Numbered from the stretch's first letter, positions 1-7,161 are shown. The stretch is 10,018 bases of DNA from an uncultured Stomatobaculum sp. (GCA_938010625.1 CALLVJ010000312.1:1-10018); one strand, 5' to 3'. The notes: a model not told the origin generated them from the sequence alone. Numbers and translations are program-made.

Positions 1-26
1 TTCTTTGTCAGAGCATTTCCTTCCAT
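1..26 (-). CDS. Possible start of a leftward gene running off the window (first 8 codons)
   Basis: On the minus strand an ATG at 26-24 opens a frame reading MEGNALTK that is still open at the window edge. It lies about 20 bases downstream of the predicted start of the leftward promoter at 53-81. A weak AAAGG ribosome site sits 4 bases before the ATG. Eight codons are too few to recognise a product, so this is only a pointer that a divergent gene may begin here. A start further left, beyond the window, is equally possible. Confidence 0.22.
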
Positions 27-52
27 TTTGCCTTTTATGTGATAATCACTTT

Positions 53-81
53 ATTATACGTCTCGCCAAGGAACAAGTCAA
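53..81 (-). promoter_or_regulatory. Sigma-A promoter firing left out of the window
   Basis: Read on the minus strand, TTGACT (81-76) is followed by a 17-base spacer and a perfect TATAAT (58-53), so transcription would start near 46 and leave the window. Both boxes and the spacing fit the housekeeping sigma-factor consensus. The transcribed gene is not visible beyond a possible first few codons. The -35 boxes of this promoter and of the rightward promoter at 85-113 are only 3 bases apart, so the two polymerases would compete or share an upstream regulator. Confidence 0.55.
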
Positions 82-84
82 ACC

Positions 85-113
85 TTGCCACGCTGTAACA
101 GCTCTGTTAAAAT
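85..113 (+). promoter_or_regulatory. Probable promoter for comM-dprA, with a palindrome between its boxes
   Basis: TTGCCA (85-90), a 17-base spacer and TAAAAT (108-113) form a plausible sigma-A promoter reading toward comM. Transcription would start near 120 and give a leader of about 200 bases. The spacer carries an inverted repeat, TAACAG-CT-CTGTTA (96-109), a position where a bound repressor would block polymerase. The boxes are less ideal than those of the leftward promoter, and other AT-rich matches exist in the region, so the assignment is tentative. Confidence 0.4.
96..109. promoter_or_regulatory. Inverted repeat, candidate operator
   Basis: TAACAG (96-101) and CTGTTA (104-109) are perfect 6-base arms separated by two bases. 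The site lies between the -35 and -10 boxes of the rightward promoter and 15 bases upstream of the leftward -35 box, so one bound protein could control both directions. I do not recognise the motif as that of a particular regulator family. Confidence 0.35.
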
Positions 114-323
114 AACTATAGATTGCATTAAACAAAGTAATATATAACATCTCTTACACCTTTTCTTCCCGATTTAGATTCCCTTTTTCCCATTTTTCAT
201 GTAAATCGGTCTGCTTTTGCAAGTCCTCCATCCCTCTTCCAAATCGGTCTCTCTTCTATAAACACGCTGTTTTTGTTCCCGCAGCCATCCCTTCTCTCTT
301 CTTCGATCACACAGGAGTATATA
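114..323 (+). other. Long leader of comM with repeated AAATCGG
   Basis: This is a 210-base stretch without a credible gene, pyrimidine-rich on the plus strand in its second half. It contains CCGATTT at 169-175 and the 10-base direct repeat AAATCGGTCT at 203-212 and 241-250, whose first seven bases are the reverse complement of the 169-175 site. The 169-175 and 203-209 copies could pair as a weak hairpin. I see no riboswitch or intrinsic terminator fold that I recognise. Confidence 0.4.
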
Positions 324-1904
324 ATGCTAAAGAAAATTTATGGTGCAGCTCTCATTGGAACCAAAGGGATTCTGATTCGATGTGAAGCAGATGTCGAACA
401 GGGGTTTCCGACCATCACTTTTATTGGTTCGCTCGCAGCCTCTGTCCGCGAAGCTGCCGATCGCGTCCGCACGGCACTCGGGAACAGCGGTTTCTATCTG
501 GAACCCCGCCGTGTGACCTTGAACTTAAGTCCGGCAGAACTCAGGAAGGAAGGCTGTGCCTATGATCTACCCATTGCAGTCTCTCTTCTGGCAGCATACG
601 GCAAACTGCCAGAAAAACTTCTGTCTGACACCTTATTTGCCGGAGAGCTTTCTCTCAGCGGTGAAATTCTTCCGGTTCGGGGTGTGCTCTCGATGGTGCG
701 CTGTGCTGCGGCTGCAGGCTTAAAACGCTGTTTTTTGCCGCTCGAAAATCTGCGGGAGGGCAGTGTCATTGGCGGCATTGATTGTTTTGGAGTGTCGACC
801 CTAGAAGAGATGGTTGCTTTGCTTCGGGGACAGACGCCCTTGCCACATCCGGCTGTTTTTCGGGAAGAGGAGCTCCCCGGCGAAGAGACACCTGATTTTT
901 CGGATCTCGCAGGACAGGAGCTTGTGAAGCGAGCCACACTGCTCGCAGCCGGCGGGCGCCATAATATTTTATACATTGGTCCTGCCGGCACAGGCAAGAG
1001 CATGATTGCCTCTCGTCTGCCCTACATTCTCCCCGCAATGAGTCGGGAAGAGCGGCTCAGTGTCTCTGAAATTTACAGCATCAGCGGTCTCCTGCCACCG
1101 GACAGACCACTGATGACCAGGCGCCCCTACCGCTCTCCGCACCATACGGTGACGGGGCTTGCCTTATCTGGCGGCGGTCAAAAACCGCGCCCGGGGGAAA
1201 TCAGTCTTGCCCATGAAGGCGTTCTTTTCCTCGATGAGCTGCCGGAATACCATGCAGCGACGCTCGAAGTGCTGCGGCAGCCCCTCGAAGAACATCTTGT
1301 CCACATTGCGCGTGTCAGCGGCAATTATACCTTTCCCGCCAATTTTCAGCTGGTCTGTGCGATGAATCCCTGCAAATGCGGATTCTGGCCGGATCGAAAT
1401 CGCTGCCGTTGCACAGAAGCCCAGGTCAGAACCTATCTGAGTCACATTTCAAAGCCGCTTCTTGACCGCATTGATCTCTGTGCTGAGACAGAGGCTGTTC
1501 CCTTCTCTGCACTTCAGCGGAAAAAACGTCCCAAGGAAAATCCAGTCATGCAGCGCGCCGTGGAGCGCGTCCGCGATATTCAGGAGCGCCGCTTCCAGGG
1601 GAGCGGTATTCGCTTCAACGCCGAGATGTCTCCCGCGCAGATTGAAGCCTACTGTGCCCTCTGCCCGGAAGATTCTGCCTTTCTGGAAGCCCTTTATAAC
1701 ACAGGTGCCATGTCGGCGCGCGCGCTCCATAAGCTTCTGAAAGTCGCCAGGACAGCAGCTGATTTTGACGGCGCAGCGGACATTCAGCGCGCACATCTTG
1801 CCGAGGCCCTCGCCTACCGCTCGCCGGAAGAAAAATACTGGGGAAGCATCTCTAAACTGGCGCGCCAATCCATCCGCTATCCGCATTCTAAGAGGCAGCG
1901 CTGA
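324..1904 (+). CDS. comM: YifB/ComM family AAA+ ATPase (Mg-chelatase-like)
   Basis: This is a 526-residue AAA+ protein of the ComM/YifB family. In Vibrio and Acinetobacter, ComM is a hexameric helicase that drives branch migration when transformed single-stranded DNA invades the chromosome; its role in Clostridia is inferred. The N-terminal part (about 1-170) has the family's Lon-protease-like fold, with ADRVRTALGNSG and LSPAELRKEG. The ATPase core has Walker A GPAGTGKS (about 219-226; the family usually has GPPGTGKT), Walker B GVLFLDEL (about 299-306), the MNPCKCG cysteine motif and an RIDL arginine segment, followed by the C-terminal Mg-chelatase domain. The ATG at 324 is preferred to an upstream one at 273 because AGGAG (313-317) lies 6 bases before it and the family begins with a short M-x-K-x-Y-x-A-A-L sequence. 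dprA follows after one base, indicating one transcript. Confidence 0.93.
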   Translation: MLKKIYGAALIGTKGILIRCEADVEQGFPTITFIGSLAASVREAADRVRTALGNSGFYLEPRRVTLNLSPAELRKEGCAYDLPIAVSLLAAYGKLPEKLLSDTLFAGELSLSGEILPVRGVLSMVRCAAAAGLKRCFLPLENLREGSVIGGIDCFGVSTLEEMVALLRGQTPLPHPAVFREEELPGEETPDFSDLAGQELVKRATLLAAGGRHNILYIGPAGTGKSMIASRLPYILPAMSREERLSVSEIYSISGLLPPDRPLMTRRPYRSPHHTVTGLALSGGGQKPRPGEISLAHEGVLFLDELPEYHAATLEVLRQPLEEHLVHIARVSGNYTFPANFQLVCAMNPCKCGFWPDRNRCRCTEAQVRTYLSHISKPLLDRIDLCAETEAVPFSALQRKKRPKENPVMQRAVERVRDIQERRFQGSGIRFNAEMSPAQIEAYCALCPEDSAFLEALYNTGAMSARALHKLLKVARTAADFDGAADIQRAHLAEALAYRSPEEKYWGSISKLARQSIRYPHSKRQR

Positions 1905-1905
1905 G

Positions 1906-3003
1906 ATGAAACTGCGGGCGCTTTACCTCTATCTCTCCTGTGAACTCCGTCTGACCAGGGCAGAAGTGCGAAAACTTCCTGGGGATATCCGCTGCCTCGA
2001 AGATCTGCTGACTTTGACAGACAGTTTTTTGGACACGCTGCCACCTGGACTACAGCGAAAACTGGAACAGCTTCCTGCGACAGCAGCGCAGTTCTCCGCT
2101 GTGTTGCAACAGCTGGAAGAAGCGCTGCGCCTTCGGCATATCCGCTTTCTGACAGCACAGGATGCGGACTGGCCGGAGCGCTTTTCCTCGCTGGAAGATC
2201 CTCCGCTCTGGCTGTATCTCAGAGGACAGCTTCCCACTGAACGTACGCCGACTGTCTCCATCATAGGCAGTCGCAGCGCGAGCTCCTACGGCCTCCGCAT
2301 GGCGGATTTCATCGCCTCGGAACTCGCCGCAAAGGGCGTCGCGATTGTGAGCGGCCTCGCAGCTGGCATTGACAGCCGCGCAGAGGAGGCAGCACTGGAA
2401 GCCGGCGGAAACAGCTTTGCCGTGCTTGGCTGCGGCGTCAATATCTGTTATCCCAAAGAAAACTACGCGCTCTTTTCGAAACTCTGCGGGAACGGAAATG
2501 GAATACTGAGCGAATTTCCTCCGGATACCGTGTCCCGCGCCTGGCATTTTCCGGACAGGAACCGCCTGATTGCGGCACTCGGCGACTGCCTCTGTGTCCT
2601 TGAGGCGCGCGAACAGCAGAGCGGCAGTTCCATTACTGTCGGCGCGGCCCTGGAACAGGGAAAAGAAATCTTCTGTCTGCCAGGGCGCATCACAGATCCC
2701 TTGAGCCGCGGCTGTCATGTCTTTATTCAGAATGGCGCCAATCTCCTGCAAAGTCCGCAGGACATTCTCGACTACCTGGGGCTCAGGCGCCGCTGTATGC
2801 TGACGCCTCGGATCCGCGCACTCGACTCGCTGAGTCCGGAGGAACAGAAACTGTATCAACTGATTCGGGAGGAAGCCTGCTTTCTAAACCGCCTGTTGCA
2901 GCGAAGCGGCTACGACATTGGCACTGTGATGCGCTGTCTGTTAAAATTAGAGCTCGAAGGCTATATTGAACAGCTCTCAGCAAATTACTACAGTGTCTGC
3001 TGA
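1906..3003 (+). CDS. dprA: DNA-processing protein DprA/Smf
   Basis: This 365-residue DprA binds incoming single-stranded DNA during natural transformation and loads RecA onto it. The layout is a helical SAM-like N-terminal region (about 1-70), a Rossmann-type core (about 100-290) and a winged-helix C-terminus (about 305-365). Family motifs include GSRSASSYG (121-129), SGLAAGIDSRAEEAAL (149-164), VLGCGVNICYPKEN (173-186), FPDRNRLIAAL (215-225), SGSSITVGAALEQGKE (239-254) and LPGRITDPLSRGCHVFIQNGA (258-278). Two positions look slightly off consensus: FPxRNR carries D, and the usual GCN is GCH. The ATG at 1906 lies one base after the comM stop with AGAGG at 1891-1895, so expression is probably coupled to comM. 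The frame extends upstream into comM, but that part is only a shadow. In many Clostridia topA follows dprA; here a terminator and convergent galE follow instead. Confidence 0.95.
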   Translation: MKLRALYLYLSCELRLTRAEVRKLPGDIRCLEDLLTLTDSFLDTLPPGLQRKLEQLPATAAQFSAVLQQLEEALRLRHIRFLTAQDADWPERFSSLEDPPLWLYLRGQLPTERTPTVSIIGSRSASSYGLRMADFIASELAAKGVAIVSGLAAGIDSRAEEAALEAGGNSFAVLGCGVNICYPKENYALFSKLCGNGNGILSEFPPDTVSRAWHFPDRNRLIAALGDCLCVLEAREQQSGSSITVGAALEQGKEIFCLPGRITDPLSRGCHVFIQNGANLLQSPQDILDYLGLRRRCMLTPRIRALDSLSPEEQKLYQLIREEACFLNRLLQRSGYDIGTVMRCLLKLELEGYIEQLSANYYSVC

Positions 3004-3004
3004 C

Positions 3005-3051
3005 AAAAAGAGCCGTCGCCCCACAGACCAATTCTGTGAAGCGACGGCTCT
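3005..3051. terminator. Hairpin terminator shared by convergent dprA and galE
   Basis: AGAGCCGTCGC (3009-3019) pairs perfectly with GCGACGGCTCT (3041-3051), an 11-base stem. A second, inner stem CACAGA/TCTGTG (3022-3027 with 3033-3038) follows after a 2x2 internal loop. On the minus strand the stem is followed by TTTTTG, a good U-tract for ending the galE transcript. On the plus strand the tail is the weaker CGGTTTGTATT, so dprA transcripts may end less efficiently. The hairpin fills most of the 57 bases between the two stop codons. Confidence 0.88.
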
Positions 3052-3060
3052 CGGTTTGTA

Positions 3061-4116
3061 TTAGCGCAGTTCGCCTTTCTTCCGAATCGTGAGCCCCGTA
3101 TCCTCATAGCCGTTCGGATTGTTCTTCTGCCATCTCCAGGAATCGCGGCACATCTCTTCGAGCGTCTTTTCTGCCTTCCAGCCGAGCTCCCGCTCTGCCT
3201 TGGCAGGATCTGCATAGCAGGCGGGTACGTCGCCCGCGCGGCGCTCCTTGAAGACATAGTTGATTTTGAGATCATTGGCTTTCTCAAAAGCCGTGATGAC
3301 ATCCAGGACCGAATAGCCGATGCCTGTGCCGAGGTTATAGATTCTTACTTCGGGCACCTCTTTGACCATTTTTTCGAGTGCTTTGACATGGCCCTTTGCG
3401 AGATCCACGACATGAATATAGTCGCGGATACAGGTGCCGTCCTTGGTCTCATAGTCATTGCCAAAAACGCCGAGGCAGACCAGCTTTCCAATCGCGACCT
3501 GGGTGATATAGGGCAGAAGGTTATTCGGGACGCCCTTCGGGTTCTCACCCATGCGTCCAGACTCGTGTGCGCCAATCGGATTGAAGTAGCGGAGCAGCAT
3601 GACATTCCAGTCAGCATCTGCCGTATGCAAATCGGTCAGAATCTGCTCGAGCATCGCCTTGGTTCTGCCGTAGGGATTCGTGACCTCGCCTTTCGGGCAC
3701 TCCTCGGTAATCGGAACAAAAGCGGGATTGCCATAGACGGTTGCACTGGAGGAGAAGACAATATTTTTGACGCCGTGTTTCCGCATGCACTCACACAGCA
3801 CCAGAGTGCCTGTAATATTGTTGTGATAATACTCAAGTGGCTTATAGACGGACTCCCCGACAGCCTTTAAGCCTGCGAAGTGAATCACCGCCTGAATATC
3901 CTCTTTCTCAAAGACCTGATTCAGCTTCTTCTGATCCAGAATATCCAGCTCATAAAAGCGCAACTTTTTACCGGTGATTTCCATCACGCGGTTCAGCGCC
4001 TCTTTGCTGGAGTTGACGAGATTGTCGACAACGACAACCTCATAGCCCGCATTCAAAAGCTCCACACAGGTATGGCTGCCGATAAAGCCGGCGCCTCCGG
4101 TCACCAAAACTGTCAT
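3061..4116 (-). CDS. galE: UDP-glucose 4-epimerase
   Basis: This 351-residue cytosolic short-chain dehydrogenase interconverts UDP-glucose and UDP-galactose with tightly bound NAD, for the Leloir pathway and for supplying UDP-galactose to surface glycans. The N-terminal NAD site [10 protein letters not shown] (6-15) and D31 are clear. The catalytic Ser of [11 protein letters not shown] (about 121-131) and the Y149-x3-K153 pair in [12 protein letters not shown] match GalE numbering closely. Further GalE signatures are [24 protein letters not shown] and the C-terminal [22 protein letters not shown]. Length is typical of about 340 residues with a short extra tail. AGAGGAG (4132-4126) lies 9 bases before the ATG. 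It starts 49 bases after the upstream AICAR transformylase with no visible terminator between, so it is probably co-transcribed with the purine genes, an odd metabolic pairing. No gal genes are adjacent. Confidence 0.96.
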   Translation of the reverse strand: MTVLVTGGAGFIGSHTCVELLNAGYEVVVVDNLVNSSKEALNRVMEITGKKLRFYELDILDQKKLNQVFEKEDIQAVIHFAGLKAVGESVYKPLEYYHNNITGTLVLCECMRKHGVKNIVFSSSATVYGNPAFVPITEECPKGEVTNPYGRTKAMLEQILTDLHTADADWNVMLLRYFNPIGAHESGRMGENPKGVPNNLLPYITQVAIGKLVCLGVFGNDYETKDGTCIRDYIHVVDLAKGHVKALEKMVKEVPEVRIYNLGTGIGYSVLDVITAFEKANDLKINYVFKERRAGDVPACYADPAKAERELGWKAEKTLEEMCRDSWRWQKNNPNGYEDTGLTIRKKGELR

Positions 4117-4165
4117 AACAAACTGCTCCTCTCAAAATAAATTTTTTGTGTTGATGTTCTGCTTC

Positions 4166-5344
4166 TCAGTGGTGGAAGAGACGAATACCCGTAAATGCCA
4201 TCGCAATGCCATAGCGATTACAGGTCTCAATCACCTGGTCATCGCGGATGGAACCGCCCGGCTCCGCGATATAAGAGACGCCGCTCTTTCTCGCCCGCTC
4301 AATGTTGTCGCCAAAGGGGAAGAAAGCGTCTGAGGCGAGGGAGACGCCGTGCAGCCCATCGAGCCACGCGCGCTTCTCTTCCCGCGTAAACGGCTCCGGT
4401 TTGACCGTGAATACGCGCTCCCAGCTGCCCTCCCGGAGTAAATCCTCACTCTCCTCGCCGATATAGACATCAATCGCATTGTCGCGGTCTGCACGCTTCA
4501 CATTCGCGCGGAACGGAAGGTTCAGAACCTTTGGCGCCTGGCGGAGGTACCAGTTGTCTGCTTTCTGTCCTGCGAGGCGCGTGCAGTGGACGCGGGACTG
4601 CTGACCGGCGCCAATGCCGATGGCCTGCCCATCTAGTGCATAGCAGACCGAATTGCTCTGGGTATACTTGAGCGTAATCAGCGCCACAAGAAGATCTGTC
4701 TTTGCGGCTTCCGGAATCTCCTTCGCCTCCGTCACGACATTTTGAAGCAGTTCTCTTGTGAGCGGCAGTTCATTTCTACCCTGCTCAAAGCTGATCCCAT
4801 ACACCTGCTTGACCTCGGTCGCCGCCGGATGATAGGCAGGATCAATCTGAATCACCGCATATTTGCCATTCTTTTTTTCACGCAGCAGTGCCAGCGCCTC
4901 GTCGGTATAGCCGGGGGCAATCACGCCGTCAGAGACTTCTCTCTTGATAAGGCGCGCGGTATCGAGGTCACAGATATCCGAGAGCGCAATGAAGTCTCCA
5001 AAACTTGACATGCGGTCAGCGCCGCGGGCTCTCGCATAGGCACAGGCAAGCGGACTGAGCTTTCCCGCATCCTCGACCCAGTAAATCTTTTTCAATATGT
5101 CAGAGAGCGGACGGCCACAGGCCGCACCAGCCGGCGATACATGCTTAAATGAGGTGGCAGATGGAAGACCAGTTACCTCTTTCAGCTCGCGCACCAGTTG
5201 CCAGCCATTCAAGGCATCCAGAAAGTTAATATAACCCGGCGTGCCTGAGAGAACCTTGACCGGGAGTTCCTGCCCGTCCTGCATAAAAATACGGGCAGGT
5301 TTCTGATTCGGGTTACAGCCATATTTCAGGGCGAGTTCGCTCAT
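4166..5344 (-). CDS. AICAR transformylase, stand-alone and eukaryote-like
   Basis: This 392-residue enzyme transfers a formyl group from 10-formyl-tetrahydrofolate to AICAR to make FAICAR, the ninth step of IMP synthesis. It corresponds only to the C-terminal half of the fused PurH/ATIC; the N-terminal MGS-like cyclohydrolase domain is absent. The catalytic Lys-His is K67-H68 in SFKHVSPAGAA. Other landmarks are ARARGADRMSSFGDFIALSD (about 104-123), YTQSNSVCYA (about 227-236), GIGAGQQSRVHCTRLAG (about 242-258) and a C-terminal RLFHH. These follow my memory of animal ATIC (KHVSPAGAA, FHH end), whereas typical bacterial PurH has KHANPCG. The ATG overlaps the stop of the upstream cyclohydrolase as ATGA, with GGGAGGT (5356-5350) five bases before it. 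The gene pair therefore rebuilds PurH function from two polypeptides. I left the symbol blank because purH normally means the fusion. Confidence 0.94.
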   Translation of the reverse strand: MSELALKYGCNPNQKPARIFMQDGQELPVKVLSGTPGYINFLDALNGWQLVRELKEVTGLPSATSFKHVSPAGAACGRPLSDILKKIYWVEDAGKLSPLACAYARARGADRMSSFGDFIALSDICDLDTARLIKREVSDGVIAPGYTDEALALLREKKNGKYAVIQIDPAYHPAATEVKQVYGISFEQGRNELPLTRELLQNVVTEAKEIPEAAKTDLLVALITLKYTQSNSVCYALDGQAIGIGAGQQSRVHCTRLAGQKADNWYLRQAPKVLNLPFRANVKRADRDNAIDVYIGEESEDLLREGSWERVFTVKPEPFTREEKRAWLDGLHGVSLASDAFFPFGDNIERARKSGVSYIAEPGGSIRDDQVIETCNRYGIAMAFTGIRLFHH

Positions 5345-6075
5345 TTGATACCTCCCGTGCCTTTCTCATGCCGATTGATCAGAATATCTTTGACAGCGCC
5401 ACTCGCGAGATTTGTCTCGCAGACATAGAGCGAAATCTTATTGTCCGGATGCAGGGCTTCCCAGAGCTGTTCAGCGAAGGGCTCAAGGTCATCCTCCATG
5501 GCGACACACCTTGGCTCTCCCTCAAAGCTGAGAAGCGGATTGCCGTCTCCGACATAGGTGTGAATGAAATGCCCCTCGCCAGGCTGCGGCATTGCATACT
5601 GGAAATAGTAGCGCAGACACTGCGCCGGATTCATACAGTCGCTCTTTAAGATGCTGAGTTCATAGGAGAAGTGCTGCGCAGCAAAGGTGAGGACACCGGA
5701 AATGCGCGGCGTATAGTTCGGCGCATCCGGTTCAAATTCTCTCACGGAAAGCGCTTCCGCGAGACTCTTTCCGTCCTGAAATCCCGCATAAATCGTATCT
5801 GTCTGGTCGCCATTGCTGACAATCAGTCGATTCTCAAAGCGCCGCACCGGTGCATAGAGAATCAGCGACGGGTCAGAGAGTTTTGCCGGATCAAAGGCTT
5901 CTGTCCGGATTCCATCCACAGTGCGAGAAAAAATCCGGTTCCTCGAATTTTCACTCCGCCCCATGATGAAATAGACGAGCAAGGCCTTGCTTCCGTCTTT
6001 GCTTCTTCCGAGGACTATGCCTCTGCCCGGGTACTGATTTTCCCGGAGCTCCTCATACAAGGAACTTTTTCCCAT
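5341..6075 (-). CDS. purO: PurO-type IMP cyclohydrolase
   Basis: This 244-residue protein resembles the archaeal-type IMP cyclohydrolase family (PurO, NTN-hydrolase-like fold), which closes the ring of FAICAR to give IMP, the last step of purine synthesis. The recognisable block is YPGRGIVLGRS (about 15-25) followed by ALLVYFIMGRSENSRNR (about 31-47). Later parts include SNGDQTDTIY (87-96), APNYTPRISG (118-127) and EGHFIHTYVGDGNPL (167-181). Archaeal members are nearer 200 residues. I chose the ATG at 6075: AAGGAG lies 8 bases upstream, and alternatives at 6168 and 6120 fall outside the predicted transcript or inside the -10 box. Its last bases overlap the transformylase start as ATGA, indicating translational coupling and a shared pathway. 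The family call comes from recalled sequence and the neighbour's missing domain. Confidence 0.87.
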   Translation of the reverse strand: MGKSSLYEELRENQYPGRGIVLGRSKDGSKALLVYFIMGRSENSRNRIFSRTVDGIRTEAFDPAKLSDPSLILYAPVRRFENRLIVSNGDQTDTIYAGFQDGKSLAEALSVREFEPDAPNYTPRISGVLTFAAQHFSYELSILKSDCMNPAQCLRYYFQYAMPQPGEGHFIHTYVGDGNPLLSFEGEPRCVAMEDDLEPFAEQLWEALHPDNKISLYVCETNLASGAVKDILINRHEKGTGGIK

Positions 6076-6115
6076 GAAAAGGTCTCCTTCCTGTCTGCCG
6101 CTCAGTTTCGTCTGT

Positions 6116-6144
6116 ATCATAACACCCCCCGCAATTTCCTTCAA
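6116..6144 (-). promoter_or_regulatory. Promoter of the IMP-synthesis operon
   Basis: On the minus strand TTGAAG (6144-6139), a 17-base spacer and TATGAT (6121-6116) form a good sigma-A promoter. A TG one base before the -10 adds an extended -10 element. Transcription would start near 6109, leaving about 34 bases before the ATG at 6075. This position rules out the longer upstream starts for the cyclohydrolase. A hairpin-forming inverted repeat (6130-6136 with 6146-6152) surrounds the -35 box. Confidence 0.65.
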
Positions 6145-6152
6145 GAATTGCG
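6130..6152. promoter_or_regulatory. Inverted repeat between divergent purine and pyrimidine promoters
   Basis: CGCAATT (6130-6136) and AATTGCG (6146-6152) are perfect 7-base arms with a 9-base centre. The repeat covers the -35 box of the purine promoter and ends 9 bases before the -35 box of the pyrB promoter, a good place for a protein that controls both. It does not match the PurR box or PyrR RNA site that I remember from Bacillus. It could also be chance in a CG-rich patch. Confidence 0.35.
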
Positions 6153-6161
6153 CGCGGGACG

Positions 6162-6190
6162 TGGACATTTTAGAGGCTGTATTCTATGAT
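6162..6190 (+). promoter_or_regulatory. Promoter of pyrBI
   Basis: TGGACA (6162-6167), a 17-base spacer and TATGAT (6185-6190) make a near-consensus sigma-A promoter. Transcription would start near 6197, about 40 bases before the pyrB ATG. Such a short leader leaves no room for a PyrR-type attenuator, so control would have to act at this promoter or on the enzyme. Confidence 0.65.
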
Positions 6191-6237
6191 TGGGAACGAC
6201 ACTATACCGTTTCTCCCGGAAGGAGGCTTGTCAGGTT

Positions 6238-7161
6238 ATGAGACATATGCTGAAACCCTTGGATTTTTCCGTTGAGGAGACTGCCGAATTGCTCTCTCTC
6301 GCCGGACGCATCGAAAAAAATCGCGCCGCTTACGCAAAGGTGATGGCGGGAAAGAAACTCGCAACACTTTTCTATGAGCCAAGCACCAGAACACGTCTCT
6401 CCTTTGAAGCGGCGATGCTGAATCTGGGCGGCTCTGTTCTCGGCTTCCAGTCCGCCGATGCGAGTTCTGCGAGCAAAGGAGAGAGCGTCGCCGATACCGT
6501 CCGCGTCGTCTCCTGTTATGCAGACATTATTGCCATGCGCCATCCGAAAGAAGGCGCACCGATGGTTGCCAGTGAATTTTCCCGTGTGCCCATTATCAAC
6601 GCGGGCGATGGCGGCCACCAGCATCCCACCCAGACGCTGACGGACCTCATGACCATTCAGTCCCTGACGGGTCGGCTGGATCATATGACAGTCGGGCTCT
6701 GTGGCGATTTGAAATTTGGACGCACGGTTCATTCGCTGATCAGTTCCCTGATTCGCTATCCGGGCATTCGCTTTGTGCTGATCTCGCCGCCCGAGCTCCG
6801 AATTCCAGGGTATATCCGGGAAGATGTGCTCGAGAAAAATCAGATTCCGTTCACCGAGGTCGATAGTCTGGAAGAATCCATGCCGGCTCTCGACATTCTC
6901 TATATGACGCGTGTGCAGAAAGAGCGTTTTTTCAACGAAGAGGACTATATCCGCCTGAAAGACAGTTATATCCTGACGGAAGAAAAGCTGAAAAATGCCA
7001 AGAAGGATATGTTCATTCTGCATCCGCTGCCGCGTGTCAATGAAATTGCTGTCGAGGTGGACAATGATCCCCGCGCAGCTTATTTCAGGCAGGTACAATA
7101 CGGCGTCTATGTCCGCATGGCACTCATCATGACACTTTTGGAGGTGAAAGAGACATGTTAA
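6238..7161 (+). CDS. pyrB: Aspartate carbamoyltransferase catalytic subunit
   Basis: This 307-residue catalytic chain joins carbamoyl phosphate and L-aspartate to give N-carbamoyl-L-aspartate, the committed step of pyrimidine synthesis. Carbamoyl-phosphate contacts are visible as [12 protein letters not shown] (about 46-57, S49-T-R-T-R53), SSKGES with K80, MRHP with R101, the HQHPTQ block (127-132) and HPLPR (262-266). Length agrees with the usual 305-311. The ATG at 6238 is chosen because AAGGAGG (6220-6226) lies 11 bases upstream and the protein then begins [11 protein letters not shown], as relatives do. A TTG at 6190 keeps the frame open but lies in the -10 box. A second ATG at 6247 is possible but too far from the ribosome site. 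pyrI overlaps its end by 7 bases, so the product is expected to be the allosteric c6r6-type holoenzyme. Confidence 0.96.
   Translation: MRHMLKPLDFSVEETAELLSLAGRIEKNRAAYAKVMAGKKLATLFYEPSTRTRLSFEAAMLNLGGSVLGFQSADASSASKGESVADTVRVVSCYADIIAMRHPKEGAPMVASEFSRVPIINAGDGGHQHPTQTLTDLMTIQSLTGRLDHMTVGLCGDLKFGRTVHSLISSLIRYPGIRFVLISPPELRIPGYIREDVLEKNQIPFTEVDSLEESMPALDILYMTRVQKERFFNEEDYIRLKDSYILTEEKLKNAKKDMFILHPLPRVNEIAVEVDNDPRAAYFRQVQYGVYVRMALIMTLLEVKETC

Noticed and set aside
203..250. AAATCGGTCT repeats as a CRISPR or transposon end
   Set aside because: There are only two full 10-base copies and one partial inverted copy, with no spacer series, no cas genes and no transposase nearby.
273..323. Upstream ATG extending comM by 17 residues
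   Set aside because: It has no ribosome site, and the added residues are unlike the family. The ATG at 324 has AGGAG at the right distance.
2050..2859. Minus-strand 269-codon open frame inside dprA
   Set aside because: It lies wholly antisense to a dprA frame with all family motifs, shows no recognisable domain and has composition typical of a reverse shadow.
6076..6168. N-terminal extension of the cyclohydrolase to an ATG at 6168 or 6120
   Set aside because: Those codons fall upstream of or within the operon's own promoter boxes, and the ATG at 6075 has a strong AAGGAG 8 bases before it.
6190..6237. TTG start giving a 323-residue pyrB
   Set aside because: The TTG overlaps the last base of the pyrB -10 box. 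The ATG at 6238 has a ribosome site and gives the family's usual length.
6202..7098. Minus-strand 298-codon open frame inside pyrB
   Set aside because: It is antisense to a complete pyrB; its length comes from codon bias in the real gene. No ribosome site or family motif was seen.
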